In this document: one piece after another, positions 1-6,920 of the stretch
Numbering within the stretch: the first letter of the stretch is position 1
How the letters are laid out: each line of letters opens with the position of its first letter
Virus record (IMG/VR): IMGVR_UViG_3300037348_000059
Span: 1 to 31,674 of that record
Length of the DNA: 31,674 bases
From: a virus
Direction: 5' to 3' (one strand)
Notes under the pieces: model-generated
Seen by the model: the letters and a program-made list of their open reading frames with translations, nothing else
Told to the model about the DNA's origin: nothing
Databases searched by the model: none
Translations under genes and position numbers: made by a program

Positions 1-1
1 G

Positions 2-262
2 ATTGAGGTCGTTGTGGCAAGCCTGCCCGCCGAGATTTCGACGCCAACCGACTTGCTGAATATCGACGCCTACACCGCAGTCGTGGACCTGCAAGATATC
101 TACCGCAACGCGCTGGTGGACTACATTCTGTATCGGTGTTTTTCCAAGGACATGAACCTGCCAGGCGCAGCACAGCGGGCGCCGGCGCACTACCAGATGT
201 TTATGACCGCCCTTGGCATGAAGGCGCAGGGAGAGGCCGTCGCCGCCGTCCAAGCCTCGTAA
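2..262 (+). CDS. Phage adaptor-like protein (DUF6682-like), C-terminal part
   Basis: The frame is open to the left edge of the window, so this is probably the 3' end of a longer gene; a GTG at 14 is the first possible internal start but has no clear ribosome-binding site. The visible part has the pattern LVDYILYRCFSKD followed by AQRAPAHYQMF, which I recognise from DUF6682-type proteins encoded next to the tail adaptor and nozzle genes of podophages. The role there is thought to be structural, at the head-tail junction, but this is not established. It lies 18 bp upstream of the next tail gene on the same strand. The family call is from memory of the motif. Confidence 0.6.
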   Translation: MEVVVASLPAEISTPTDLLNIDAYTAVVDLQDIYRNALVDYILYRCFSKDMNLPGAAQRAPAHYQMFMTALGMKAQGEAVAAVQAS

Positions 263-280
263 TCAAGGGAAGCCAGCACC

Positions 281-943
281 ATGCCGATCAACACCATCCA
301 GCTTGGCGCGTTCCTGCCCATGGTCATGCCGCACGTCGCGGGCGTTCCTGAACCGGTCGCCACGTTCAACCTGCGCCTTGCGGCCATCGAGTTTTGCGAG
401 CGCAGCCGCGCATGGCGGCACATCAGCCAAGTCAACCTCGACCAGCAGAACGCTACGCTGGCCGCACCAGCCTTTTCCGCCATCCATGAGATTGAATACG
501 CCCTGCACGACAAGGTGCCGCTGGCGCCCATCCAGTTTTCCGAGATCGAGCATGGCCGCGTAGATGATTATGCCGGATCACCGCCGAAATTCGTCACGCA
601 GGTCACGCCCAACACCGTCTCGGTCTATCCATTCAAGACGGGCTTGCTTGAGGTGTCGCTGTTCCTCAAGCCGCGCTTTGGCAACCAGTATGGCGACAAC
701 CCAGAAAACCCGCTGGAAGATGCCTTTGACGCGGTGCCGCACTTCCTGTTGACGCAACACGGCGAACCCATCGCTTTCGGCGCGCTGGCCCGCATCTTCG
801 CAATCCCCAACCAGCCGTTCAGCAACCCGCAGATGGCGGGCCTCTACGGGCAACGCTTCAACATGGCGACCGACAGCAAGTTTTCCGCCAACCTTCGCGG
901 CCAGCACCGCGCCGCGATCCGGTCCAAATTCAACGACTTCTAA
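281..943 (+). CDS. Head-to-tail adaptor / tail tubular protein A-like
   Basis: A 220-residue soluble protein with a good ribosome-binding site (AAGGGAAG) before the ATG. The N-terminal part has the helical pattern FNLRLAAIEFCERSRAWRHI typical of podophage adaptor proteins, followed by a beta-rich region around residues 55-130. Size and position, directly before a nozzle-type protein, match T7 gp11 (about 200 residues), which forms the ring between portal and nozzle. The assignment comes mainly from length, gene order and general pattern. No diagnostic catalytic residues are expected. It could instead be an uncharacterised structural protein of the same module. Confidence 0.55.
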   Translation: MPINTIQLGAFLPMVMPHVAGVPEPVATFNLRLAAIEFCERSRAWRHISQVNLDQQNATLAAPAFSAIHEIEYALHDKVPLAPIQFSEIEHGRVDDYAGSPPKFVTQVTPNTVSVYPFKTGLLEVSLFLKPRFGNQYGDNPENPLEDAFDAVPHFLLTQHGEPIAFGALARIFAIPNQPFSNPQMAGLYGQRFNMATDSKFSANLRGQHRAAIRSKFNDF

Positions 944-955
944 GGCAAACACAGA

Positions 956-2665
956 ATGAAGATTGCGATCGACAGCTTTAGAGGGGAGATACCGCGCACA
1001 CACCCGCGGTTGCTTCCTGACGGGTTCGGGCAGGAGGCCGTGTCGATCCGCTTTGACAGTGGCGCCATGGTTCCCCTGCGCCGCGCAAGGCTTGTCCACA
1101 CATTCGCCAATACCGTCACCTCGATCTACAAGCACAACGACGAGTGGCTGGGCTTCGTGTCCGACACCAAGGTTGTTCCCGGTCCGGTCGACGGAGACAG
1201 GCTTTACTACACTGGCAGCCTGACGCCCAAGATGCGCTTCGATGGCGTCGACTATGAATTGGCTCTGCCAGCGCCCACAACGGCGCCCACAGTGGCTATC
1301 GGGGGAACGCTTGATGCATTGACGCAGGAGCGCATTTTCTACGCCTACACCTACGTGACCAGCTTGGGCGAGGAAAGCGCGCCGTCGCCTCTGTCCGTGG
1401 CGGTGGAGTGGTCGTCCGCGCGCAACGTGACCGTGGGTGGCTTTGCCGCGCCGGTTGCTGACCGCCTTGTCACGGCCCGCCGCATCTACCGGTCCCAGAC
1501 CGGCGCATCTGGCGACACAACGCTGTTCTTCGTGAAGGAGATACTTCTGGCGGTGACGACCTATGCCCATGACGTGGCCGCAGACCCGATGCAGGAGCCT
1601 ATTCCAACTTCCGACTTTGACCTGCCGCCCGCGACACTTCAGGGACTGACCGCCATGCCAAACGGGATGATGGTCGGCTTTGTCGGCAAGGAATTGATGT
1701 TTTGTGAACCGTATCAGCCCCATGCATGGCCGATTAAATACCGGCTGCGGGTCGACTATGCTATCGTGGCGTTGTCCTCGTTTGGCTCAATGCTGGCCGT
1801 CCTGACGGAAGGCACACCCTACATCGCGCAGGGCAACCACCCCGACAGCATCGGCATGGAGAAAATGGAGAGCGGGCAGCCGTGCATATCCGCCTCTGGC
1901 GTGGTCGATCTGGGCTTTGCCGCAGCTTACCCGTCTTGGGATGGTCTGGTGAATATCTCGGCCAGCGGCACACAGTTGATATCCCGCAACCTGTTCAGCA
2001 AAACCGACTGGCGCGACATAAGGCCGGAAACCATCTTTGCCGAAAGCTATGACGGACGTTACTGCTTTTCCTACATCGCCGACACCAACCTCAACATCGG
2101 GGGCGGTGCGGCAGACACGGATTTCACCGGATCACCTGTATACAATGCGGGTGCCGCGTTTACACCGAATGGTTTGCTCATAGCAAGCGGAGGCTTTGCA
2201 AATGCGCCCGACGAGGGAAACTCGCTGGGCATCATCGACACCACCGGAGAACAGCCGTTTTTCATCCGCACCAACGCAGGAAGTTCGATAAACCCCACAG
2301 GGCTGCACATGGCAAAAAGCGAGGGCGTCCTTTATATCATTGCGGAAGGTTCGAACGTCTATGAATTTGACAGTGCGGAGTTGGGTGCATCCGTCCTGTT
2401 ATGGCGATCAAAGGTCTATGACGTAGGTGCGCCGGTAAGTTTCGGTGCCTGTATCGTGGAAAGCGAAGATAGCACGACAGACCTGACATCCCTGATCACG
2501 CGCATCTATGCCAATGGCAATCTGATCCATTCATCCGCCCTTATAAACCAGCCTTTCAGGCTGCCGGGGGACCGGCTTTATGAGCGATGGGAAATTGAGG
2601 TTCAGGGGAATGTCAGTATCCGGTCGATCCGTTTGGCCGGAAGCATGCAAGAGTTGGGATCATAG
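956..2665 (+). CDS. Tail nozzle protein (T7 gp12-like / stabilization protein-like)
   Basis: A 569-residue protein starting 12 bp after the previous gene with AAGG upstream. The N-terminus has the hallmark of podophage nozzle proteins: an early proline-rich stretch (EIPRTHPRLLP), then a conserved segment ending in VPLRRARLVHTF, and beta-propeller-like repeats in the middle (for example YTYVTSLGEESAPSP near residue 130). Such proteins form the distal tail tube through which DNA and internal proteins leave the virion. No signal peptide or membrane segment is visible. Together with the preceding adaptor it forms the short-tail module. The general class is fairly certain, the exact family less so. 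Confidence 0.65.
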   Translation: MKIAIDSFRGEIPRTHPRLLPDGFGQEAVSIRFDSGAMVPLRRARLVHTFANTVTSIYKHNDEWLGFVSDTKVVPGPVDGDRLYYTGSLTPKMRFDGVDYELALPAPTTAPTVAIGGTLDALTQERIFYAYTYVTSLGEESAPSPLSVAVEWSSARNVTVGGFAAPVADRLVTARRIYRSQTGASGDTTLFFVKEILLAVTTYAHDVAADPMQEPIPTSDFDLPPATLQGLTAMPNGMMVGFVGKELMFCEPYQPHAWPIKYRLRVDYAIVALSSFGSMLAVLTEGTPYIAQGNHPDSIGMEKMESGQPCISASGVVDLGFAAAYPSWDGLVNISASGTQLISRNLFSKTDWRDIRPETIFAESYDGRYCFSYIADTNLNIGGGAADTDFTGSPVYNAGAAFTPNGLLIASGGFANAPDEGNSLGIIDTTGEQPFFIRTNAGSSINPTGLHMAKSEGVLYIIAEGSNVYEFDSAELGASVLLWRSKVYDVGAPVSFGACIVESEDSTTDLTSLITRIYANGNLIHSSALINQPFRLPGDRLYERWEIEVQGNVSIRSIRLAGSMQELGS

Positions 2666-2667
2666 CC

Positions 2668-2838
2668 ATGGCTGGCACCGAAATCACCACGCGCCTCAAG
2701 GAGCAACTGGAAATCCTTGTGGGCTATCGCCCCCGAAACCAGCAAGACGCAGCGGTTCGCGTGAAGGACATGGAAAAAGCCTTGACTGAACTTGAAACCA
2801 AGATTCTCGAAACGATCAGGCGGGAAATGAGTCCATGA
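2668..2838 (+). CDS. Small coiled-coil protein (56 aa)
   Basis: A short ORF starting two bases after the stop of the nozzle gene. It encodes 56 residues, nearly all predicted to be helical: charged heptad-like spacing of Leu/Val/Ile runs from TRLKEQLEIL to LETKILETIRREM. No membrane segment or catalytic motif is seen. Between the nozzle and tail-fibre genes it could be a small structural linker or assembly factor, but I do not recognise a family. Tight packing, codon usage like its neighbours and a plausible amphipathic sequence support it as a real gene. The spacing suggests translational coupling to the nozzle gene. Confidence 0.55.
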   Translation: MAGTEITTRLKEQLEILVGYRPRNQQDAAVRVKDMEKALTELETKILETIRREMSP

Positions 2839-2878
2839 GCATAAAAGTCTTTTCGCCAGATCAAGGAGCGCGAGTAAA

Positions 2879-3919
2879 ATGACGATCATCACACCAACAA
2901 AATTCAGGCTGCGCCAAGACACGTTGGCAAACTGGACTGCTATCAATCCAGTGCTGCAAGCGGGTGAACCGGCATGGGAGACTGACACGAATACCATGCG
3001 CGTGGGCGATGGTGTCGCGCAGTTTCTGGACCTTGTTGCCTTCCTTGCTGTAACCGATATCGACCAGATTACAGGCAATATTCTTGCTACCCTTGCGCCA
3101 TTGGGCAACGATAACCTTGGCGCAACAGCCCCATCAAATCCAGTGGCGGGCATGCGCTGGCGGGACACGTCTGTCAGCCCTTCCGTTCTTCGGATCAGGA
3201 ACGATGCAAATACTGCATGGCCGTTGCTCATGGCGGATAATGCCGTGACAAACGCCAAGCTGGCAAATGTGGCAACCGCCACACTGAAAGGCCGCGTCAC
3301 GGCAGCAACGGGCGATCCCGAGGATCTGACCGTTGAACAGGTGCAGACCCTGTTGGAGTTTGGCGGTCTTGCAACCCAAGACATCATCGACACCATTACG
3401 GGAACCAGCGCCGAAGCGCCCATGTCGCAGCGCGCGGCCAAGGAGCATGTGGCGGGGGCGATTGCTTCGGCGGCTGGCGTCCTCACTACAATTGCGCCGG
3501 TTGACACGACCAGTGGCACGTCGGTTGACTTTACAGGGATTCCGTCTTGGGTCCAACGGATCACAATGACTTTCGTCGGTGTGTCCAAAAACAGCACGTC
3601 AAATCCTCTTGTGCAGGTTGGTAATGCAGGCGGATATGTCACTTCGGGGTATATATCGGCCAGTGACGGGCTTATAACCCCTGATGGGTTCATCGTGGAA
3701 GCGACTGCGGCGTCTGATGAACTCTATGGGACCATGACTTTGACAAAGAACGCCGCCGGGGTTTGGGTCCAGTCCCACGTCGTAAAAGTGGCTGGCGGCA
3801 TAGTGTTCGTCGGTGCCGGTTCTATCGCTGGGGCCGGAACGGTTGACCGCATCAGGCTCACCACGATCAGCGGCACTAACACATTTGACAGCGGGTCTGT
3901 CGGAATAACCTATGAATAG
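2879..3919 (+). CDS. Tail fibre / receptor-binding appendage
   Basis: A 346-residue protein preceded by AAGGAG. Residues about 6-50 carry the pattern RLRQDTLANW, GEPAWETDT and RVGDG, seen at the start of many phage fibre and tropism-determinant proteins (Mtd-N-like domain). The middle (residues 115-200) is a helical connector with a LTVEQVQTLL-type stretch. The C-terminal 140 residues begin DFTGIPSWVQRITMTF and end in a YE motif, a beta-sandwich tip domain common to alphaproteobacterial and proteobacterial tail fibres. It probably contacts the host surface. Its position after the nozzle gene fits a fibre attached to the short tail. Confidence 0.75.
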   Translation: MTIITPTKFRLRQDTLANWTAINPVLQAGEPAWETDTNTMRVGDGVAQFLDLVAFLAVTDIDQITGNILATLAPLGNDNLGATAPSNPVAGMRWRDTSVSPSVLRIRNDANTAWPLLMADNAVTNAKLANVATATLKGRVTAATGDPEDLTVEQVQTLLEFGGLATQDIIDTITGTSAEAPMSQRAAKEHVAGAIASAAGVLTTIAPVDTTSGTSVDFTGIPSWVQRITMTFVGVSKNSTSNPLVQVGNAGGYVTSGYISASDGLITPDGFIVEATAASDELYGTMTLTKNAAGVWVQSHVVKVAGGIVFVGAGSIAGAGTVDRIRLTTISGTNTFDSGSVGITYE

Positions 3920-3927
3920 GAGATATC

Positions 3928-4287
3928 ATGCAAAGAATTGAAGTGAACTGCCAGACAGGCGAGCGCAGGATTGTTGATATGTCTGCTGCCGAAATAGCGC
4001 GGGCTTGGGCCAATGTCCCAGACCCCGCAACCGCACTGGCCGAAGCCCGAGCGGCAATGGTCTGCACACGCAGGCAAGGCAAGCTGGCCGTGGGGCAAGC
4101 CCTTTGGGCGCAGACAGAGGCGTTGCTGGAGGGCATGGGCGCAGACGTGCCGTGGGGCCTGCGCGTGGCTATCTATGACACACAGGAATGGCGGCGCACC
4201 GACCCCGACATGCAGGCGCTAATCTGGGCGCTGAACCTGACCGACGAGCAGGCCGACGATCTGTTCCGGCTGGCAGCAACGCTGTGA
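3928..4287 (+). CDS. Hypothetical protein, possible tail-fibre assembly factor
   Basis: A 119-residue soluble protein with a strong ribosome-binding site (TAGGAGATATC before the ATG), 8 bp after the fibre gene. The N-terminus (MQRIEVNCQTGERRIVDMSAAE) resembles small proteins encoded directly after fibre genes in Rhodobacteraceae phages, where a chaperone or capping role is often supposed. The C-terminal half is helical (LTDEQADDLFRLAA). No membrane segment is visible and no known catalytic motif. The suggested role comes from position only. Confidence 0.5.
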   Translation: MQRIEVNCQTGERRIVDMSAAEIARAWANVPDPATALAEARAAMVCTRRQGKLAVGQALWAQTEALLEGMGADVPWGLRVAIYDTQEWRRTDPDMQALIWALNLTDEQADDLFRLAATL

Positions 4288-4640
4288 CGCGCGTTGTCAT
4301 GGCGGGCTATGCCCTGTCCTGCCTTCTCAATGTCGTAGTTTTGCGCAGGCCACAGGACACCAGCGCGGGCGAAAGCACCAGCGGGCGGTCCTACTGGGAA
4401 AACAAGCACGGACGCGAGGCAGGTCACTGGTCGTGGGCTTTGGGCGTCTGGCTGATTGACGCGCTGTTTTTCTGGGACCGGCAGTGGCGGGCGGGGCGCA
4501 GTGTCGCGCACTGCGAGTTGTCGGATGAACGGGACTATCTGCGGGCCAAGGAAAAGGTGCGCCGGTATGAGGCGCGCGCCGCAGAGGGCTACCAAGGGGC
4601 GGCAGCTTGTGATATGACGACCCTAACCACCCGCGCATGA
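4284..4640 (+). CDS. Hypothetical protein, 118 aa
   Basis: I place the start at the GTG of the GTGA overlap with the preceding stop (4284-4287). The ORF extends further upstream in frame, but that part overlaps the upstream gene and looks like out-of-frame translation. An ATG at 4299 is the alternative start. The protein has a moderately hydrophobic N-terminus (AGYALSCLLNVVVL), a Trp-rich centre (HWSWALGVWLIDALFFWDRQW) that could associate with a membrane, and a charged helical end. I do not recognise a family. Coupling to both neighbours places it in the late operon. Confidence 0.5.
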   Translation: MTRVVMAGYALSCLLNVVVLRRPQDTSAGESTSGRSYWENKHGREAGHWSWALGVWLIDALFFWDRQWRAGRSVAHCELSDERDYLRAKEKVRRYEARAAEGYQGAAACDMTTLTTRA

Positions 4641-4675
4641 AGTGCGGGGCCAGCCGATCTGATCGAGGCCCCACC

Positions 4676-5176
4676 ATGCAGAAAACCGATATCATCCCCA
4701 CAACCAACCCCGCTTTTGACAGCGATGCGTGGCGCGAAATGCGCAATGCCAAGCTGCGCGAGTGGATTGTAGACGACAACGCCATCGCCTTCATTGTGCA
4801 GTTTTTCGACTTCTGCGAGGTGATTGACGATCTATGGGATGGCGATAAGCCAGTCACCAAGGACGATCTGACGCGCATCCTGTTCGTGGTGCTGACCGAA
4901 TTGCCGCTCAACCCGTTCTTCGACCGGTTCAAGATGCAGTTAATCCCGGTCATCGTCACGGGGGTCAACGCATGGCTGGACGCCAACGAGTTGGAGGGCG
5001 GCAGCGACAACGACAAGGTGTTCAGCTACGTCCTGCGAGACTGGTATGCGGAGTTGATCGCCTTCGTGATTTATCTGGTGCAGGGCCGCGACTATCTGCG
5101 CTCCGTCAGTATGGACGTGCGCCGGTTCTTCACCCACTGCGAAAGCCTTGAGCAATACATGGAGGATCTGACATGA
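4676..5176 (+). CDS. Conserved podophage structural-region protein, function unknown
   Basis: The frame opens at an ATG at 4637 that overlaps the upstream stop, but that codon has no ribosome-binding site. The in-frame ATG at 4676 has GAGG 7 nt upstream and is preferred, giving 166 residues. The sequence is largely helical, with the pattern FFDFCEVIDDLWDGDKPVTKDDL followed by LPLNPFFDRF and a C-terminal LRSVSMDVRRFF. I recall this arrangement from small proteins encoded just before the internal virion proteins of several podophages. No function is known to me. It overlaps the next gene by an ATGA. Confidence 0.6.
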   Translation: MQKTDIIPTTNPAFDSDAWREMRNAKLREWIVDDNAIAFIVQFFDFCEVIDDLWDGDKPVTKDDLTRILFVVLTELPLNPFFDRFKMQLIPVIVTGVNAWLDANELEGGSDNDKVFSYVLRDWYAELIAFVIYLVQGRDYLRSVSMDVRRFFTHCESLEQYMEDLT

Positions 5177-6186
5177 GCGGCGGCGGCGGCAAACCACCAA
5201 AGGCCGATCCGAACATCGGGATCGCCGCGATGAAATCGGCCAAGTTGGGCGAGGACTATCTTGGCTACATGAAGGAACAGGCAGCGGTCACGAACCGATG
5301 GGCGGAAGAAGATCGCACCCGCTACAAGAGCGTGTTCCAGCCATTGCAAGGCAGCTACATCGCGGAAGCGGCAGCCGGTCCCGATTATGCCAAGGTTGAC
5401 GGCGACGTTCTGCGCGCTGGCGCCGATGCCTCTGTGTCGTTTGCCAATGCGCGCGGCCAGCAGGATCGCCGCATGCAGTCTATGGGCGTCAACCCCGCGT
5501 CTGGGCGCGGCATGGAGGTCAGCCGCCGTGCCAGCACCGCCGAGGCGCTTGGCACAGCCGGTATTGCCAACAGCACCCGCCTTGCATCGCGCACGATGGC
5601 CGAAGGCAAGAACGATCAAGCCAAGGCCAATGCCATCAACATGGGGGCTGGCCTTGCGGTCAACCCCGGCACATCGATGGGGCTTTCCAACGGCGCTGCA
5701 TCGTCGGGCTTCTCTGGCGCAATGGGCGGCTACGGCCAGCAGGGCAGCTTGCTGAACACGCAATTCAATCAAGAAATGGCTGGATACGAGGCAAAGCAGG
5801 CATCAAACGCCGCTCTTTGGCAGGGTGTCGGCAGCGTGGCCGGTCTTGGCATGTCGATGATGTCCTCCAAGGAATACAAAGAGGACAAAAAGCCAGCGCG
5901 CGGCGTTCTGGAAACGCTGAAAAAAATGCCGGTCGAGGAATGGAAATACAAGGACGGCATTGCGGACGGCGGCAAGCACATCGGCCCGTATGCTGAGGAC
6001 TTCAAGGCAGCGACCGGCAAGGGCGACGGCAAGTCTATCGCGTTCCAGGATGCAATCGGCGTCACAATGGGCGCGGTTCAGGAATTGTCGGCCAAGGTCG
6101 ATAAGCTGGCCGGTCGCGGGGTCATGTCGGGCGCAATGTCAGGTTCCGGCCCGACGCCGCGCAGCATTGCAGGAGCAGCAGCATGA
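5173..6186 (+). CDS. Virion-internal protein with C-terminal peptidase S74 (intramolecular chaperone) domain
   Basis: A 337-residue protein coupled to its neighbours by ATGA overlaps at both ends and preceded by GGAGG. Residues 1-230 are Gly/Ala-rich and helical, like T7 gp14-type internal core proteins. From residue 231 the sequence matches the peptidase S74 pattern: SSKEYKED, then LKKMPVEEWKYKDG, HIGPYAEDF and a coiled-coil end VGTVMGAVQELSAKVDKL-like. The S74 catalytic pair (Ser, then Lys five residues later) is present as S231 and K236. In spike proteins this domain folds the trimer and is then cut off by autoproteolysis. Here it is attached to what looks like an ejection-core protein. 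A GRGVM motif at 314-318 recurs in the next two proteins. Confidence 0.7.
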   Translation: MSGGGGKPPKADPNIGIAAMKSAKLGEDYLGYMKEQAAVTNRWAEEDRTRYKSVFQPLQGSYIAEAAAGPDYAKVDGDVLRAGADASVSFANARGQQDRRMQSMGVNPASGRGMEVSRRASTAEALGTAGIANSTRLASRTMAEGKNDQAKANAINMGAGLAVNPGTSMGLSNGAASSGFSGAMGGYGQQGSLLNTQFNQEMAGYEAKQASNAALWQGVGSVAGLGMSMMSSKEYKEDKKPARGVLETLKKMPVEEWKYKDGIADGGKHIGPYAEDFKAATGKGDGKSIAFQDAIGVTMGAVQELSAKVDKLAGRGVMSGAMSGSGPTPRSIAGAAA

Positions 6187-6908
6187 GCAGTGCCGGTTCT
6201 TTCCTAAGCGGCTTTACTGGCGGTTTTGAGGGCGGCAGATCGGTGATCGACCGCCGCAAGCGCATGGATCAGGATCAAGAGCGCATTGAAATTGCCCGCA
6301 ACCGGCCACAGGAATCCGTGCAGCAGGTTGCCGGTGATGGAGCGCCCATGCGACCTGTCGCGCGCGGAGAGCAGCCGCCGCAGGCCGAGGCGGATCGTGA
6401 CGGGTTCATAGCCTCGATGATGCCCTATGCCATGGAGGTCAGCCAGCGCACCGGCCTTGACCCGCGCCTGATCATCGCGCAATCCGCGCAAGAGACGGGC
6501 TGGGGGCGATCCGCACCGGGCAACAACTTTTTCGGTATCAAGTCTCACGGACAGGCCGGTGGCAATAACCTTGCGACACAGGAAGTCATTGACGGCCAGA
6601 CGGTCAATATCAACGACAGCTTCCGTGCCTATGACAGCATGGGCGACAGCGTTCGGGGCTATGGCGAGTTCTTGCAGGCGAACCCGCGGTATGGTGCGAT
6701 GCTGGCCGCTGGTGATCTGGATGGACAGCTTGTTGCCCTTGGTGCATCGGGATACGCGACTGACCCAAACTATGCATCAAGCGTGGGCAGCATCGCGCGC
6801 AGCATCCAGATGCCGGTGCCAGCCAGTTCCAGTTCCGGCCGGGGGCGGAGCATCATGCCTGCGCAACGGACCGGCGACCAGATCATTTCACAATTTTACA
6901 AACGATAA
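6183..6908 (+). CDS. Virion-associated glucosaminidase (GH73/FlgJ-like)
   Basis: A 241-residue protein with AGGAG upstream and a 4-nt overlap with the preceding stop. Residues 73-205 form a GH73-type N-acetylglucosaminidase domain: LDPRLIIAQSAQETGWGRS with the probable catalytic Glu at 104, then NNFFGIK and a typical FRAYDSMGDSVRGYGEFL segment. It would open a hole in peptidoglycan during DNA entry. The first 25 residues (GSFLSGFTGGFEGG followed by a basic stretch) resemble the start of the next gene product, and GRSVI (18-22) and GRSIM (221-225) motifs flank the enzyme domain. No signal peptide is present, in keeping with delivery from the virion rather than secretion for lysis. Confidence 0.85.
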   Translation: MSSAGSFLSGFTGGFEGGRSVIDRRKRMDQDQERIEIARNRPQESVQQVAGDGAPMRPVARGEQPPQAEADRDGFIASMMPYAMEVSQRTGLDPRLIIAQSAQETGWGRSAPGNNFFGIKSHGQAGGNNLATQEVIDGQTVNINDSFRAYDSMGDSVRGYGEFLQANPRYGAMLAAGDLDGQLVALGASGYATDPNYASSVGSIARSIQMPVPASSSSGRGRSIMPAQRTGDQIISQFYKR

Positions 6909-6920
6909 GGAGGCGCAGGC

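Noticed and set aside
578-1723. 381-codon antisense ORF over the tail adaptor and nozzle genes
   Set aside because: Its product is rich in His, Arg and Gly with no domain, typical of the antisense of a GC-rich coding region; both sense genes are well supported.
2835-2882. 15-codon ORF linking the coiled-coil gene and the tail-fibre gene by ATGA overlaps at both ends
   Set aside because: No evidence beyond overlap; AAGGAG lies inside it and serves the fibre start.
2602-3693. 363-codon antisense ORF over the tail-fibre gene
   Set aside because: No ribosome site or recognisable domain; the sense strand has a clear fibre protein and small coiled-coil gene.
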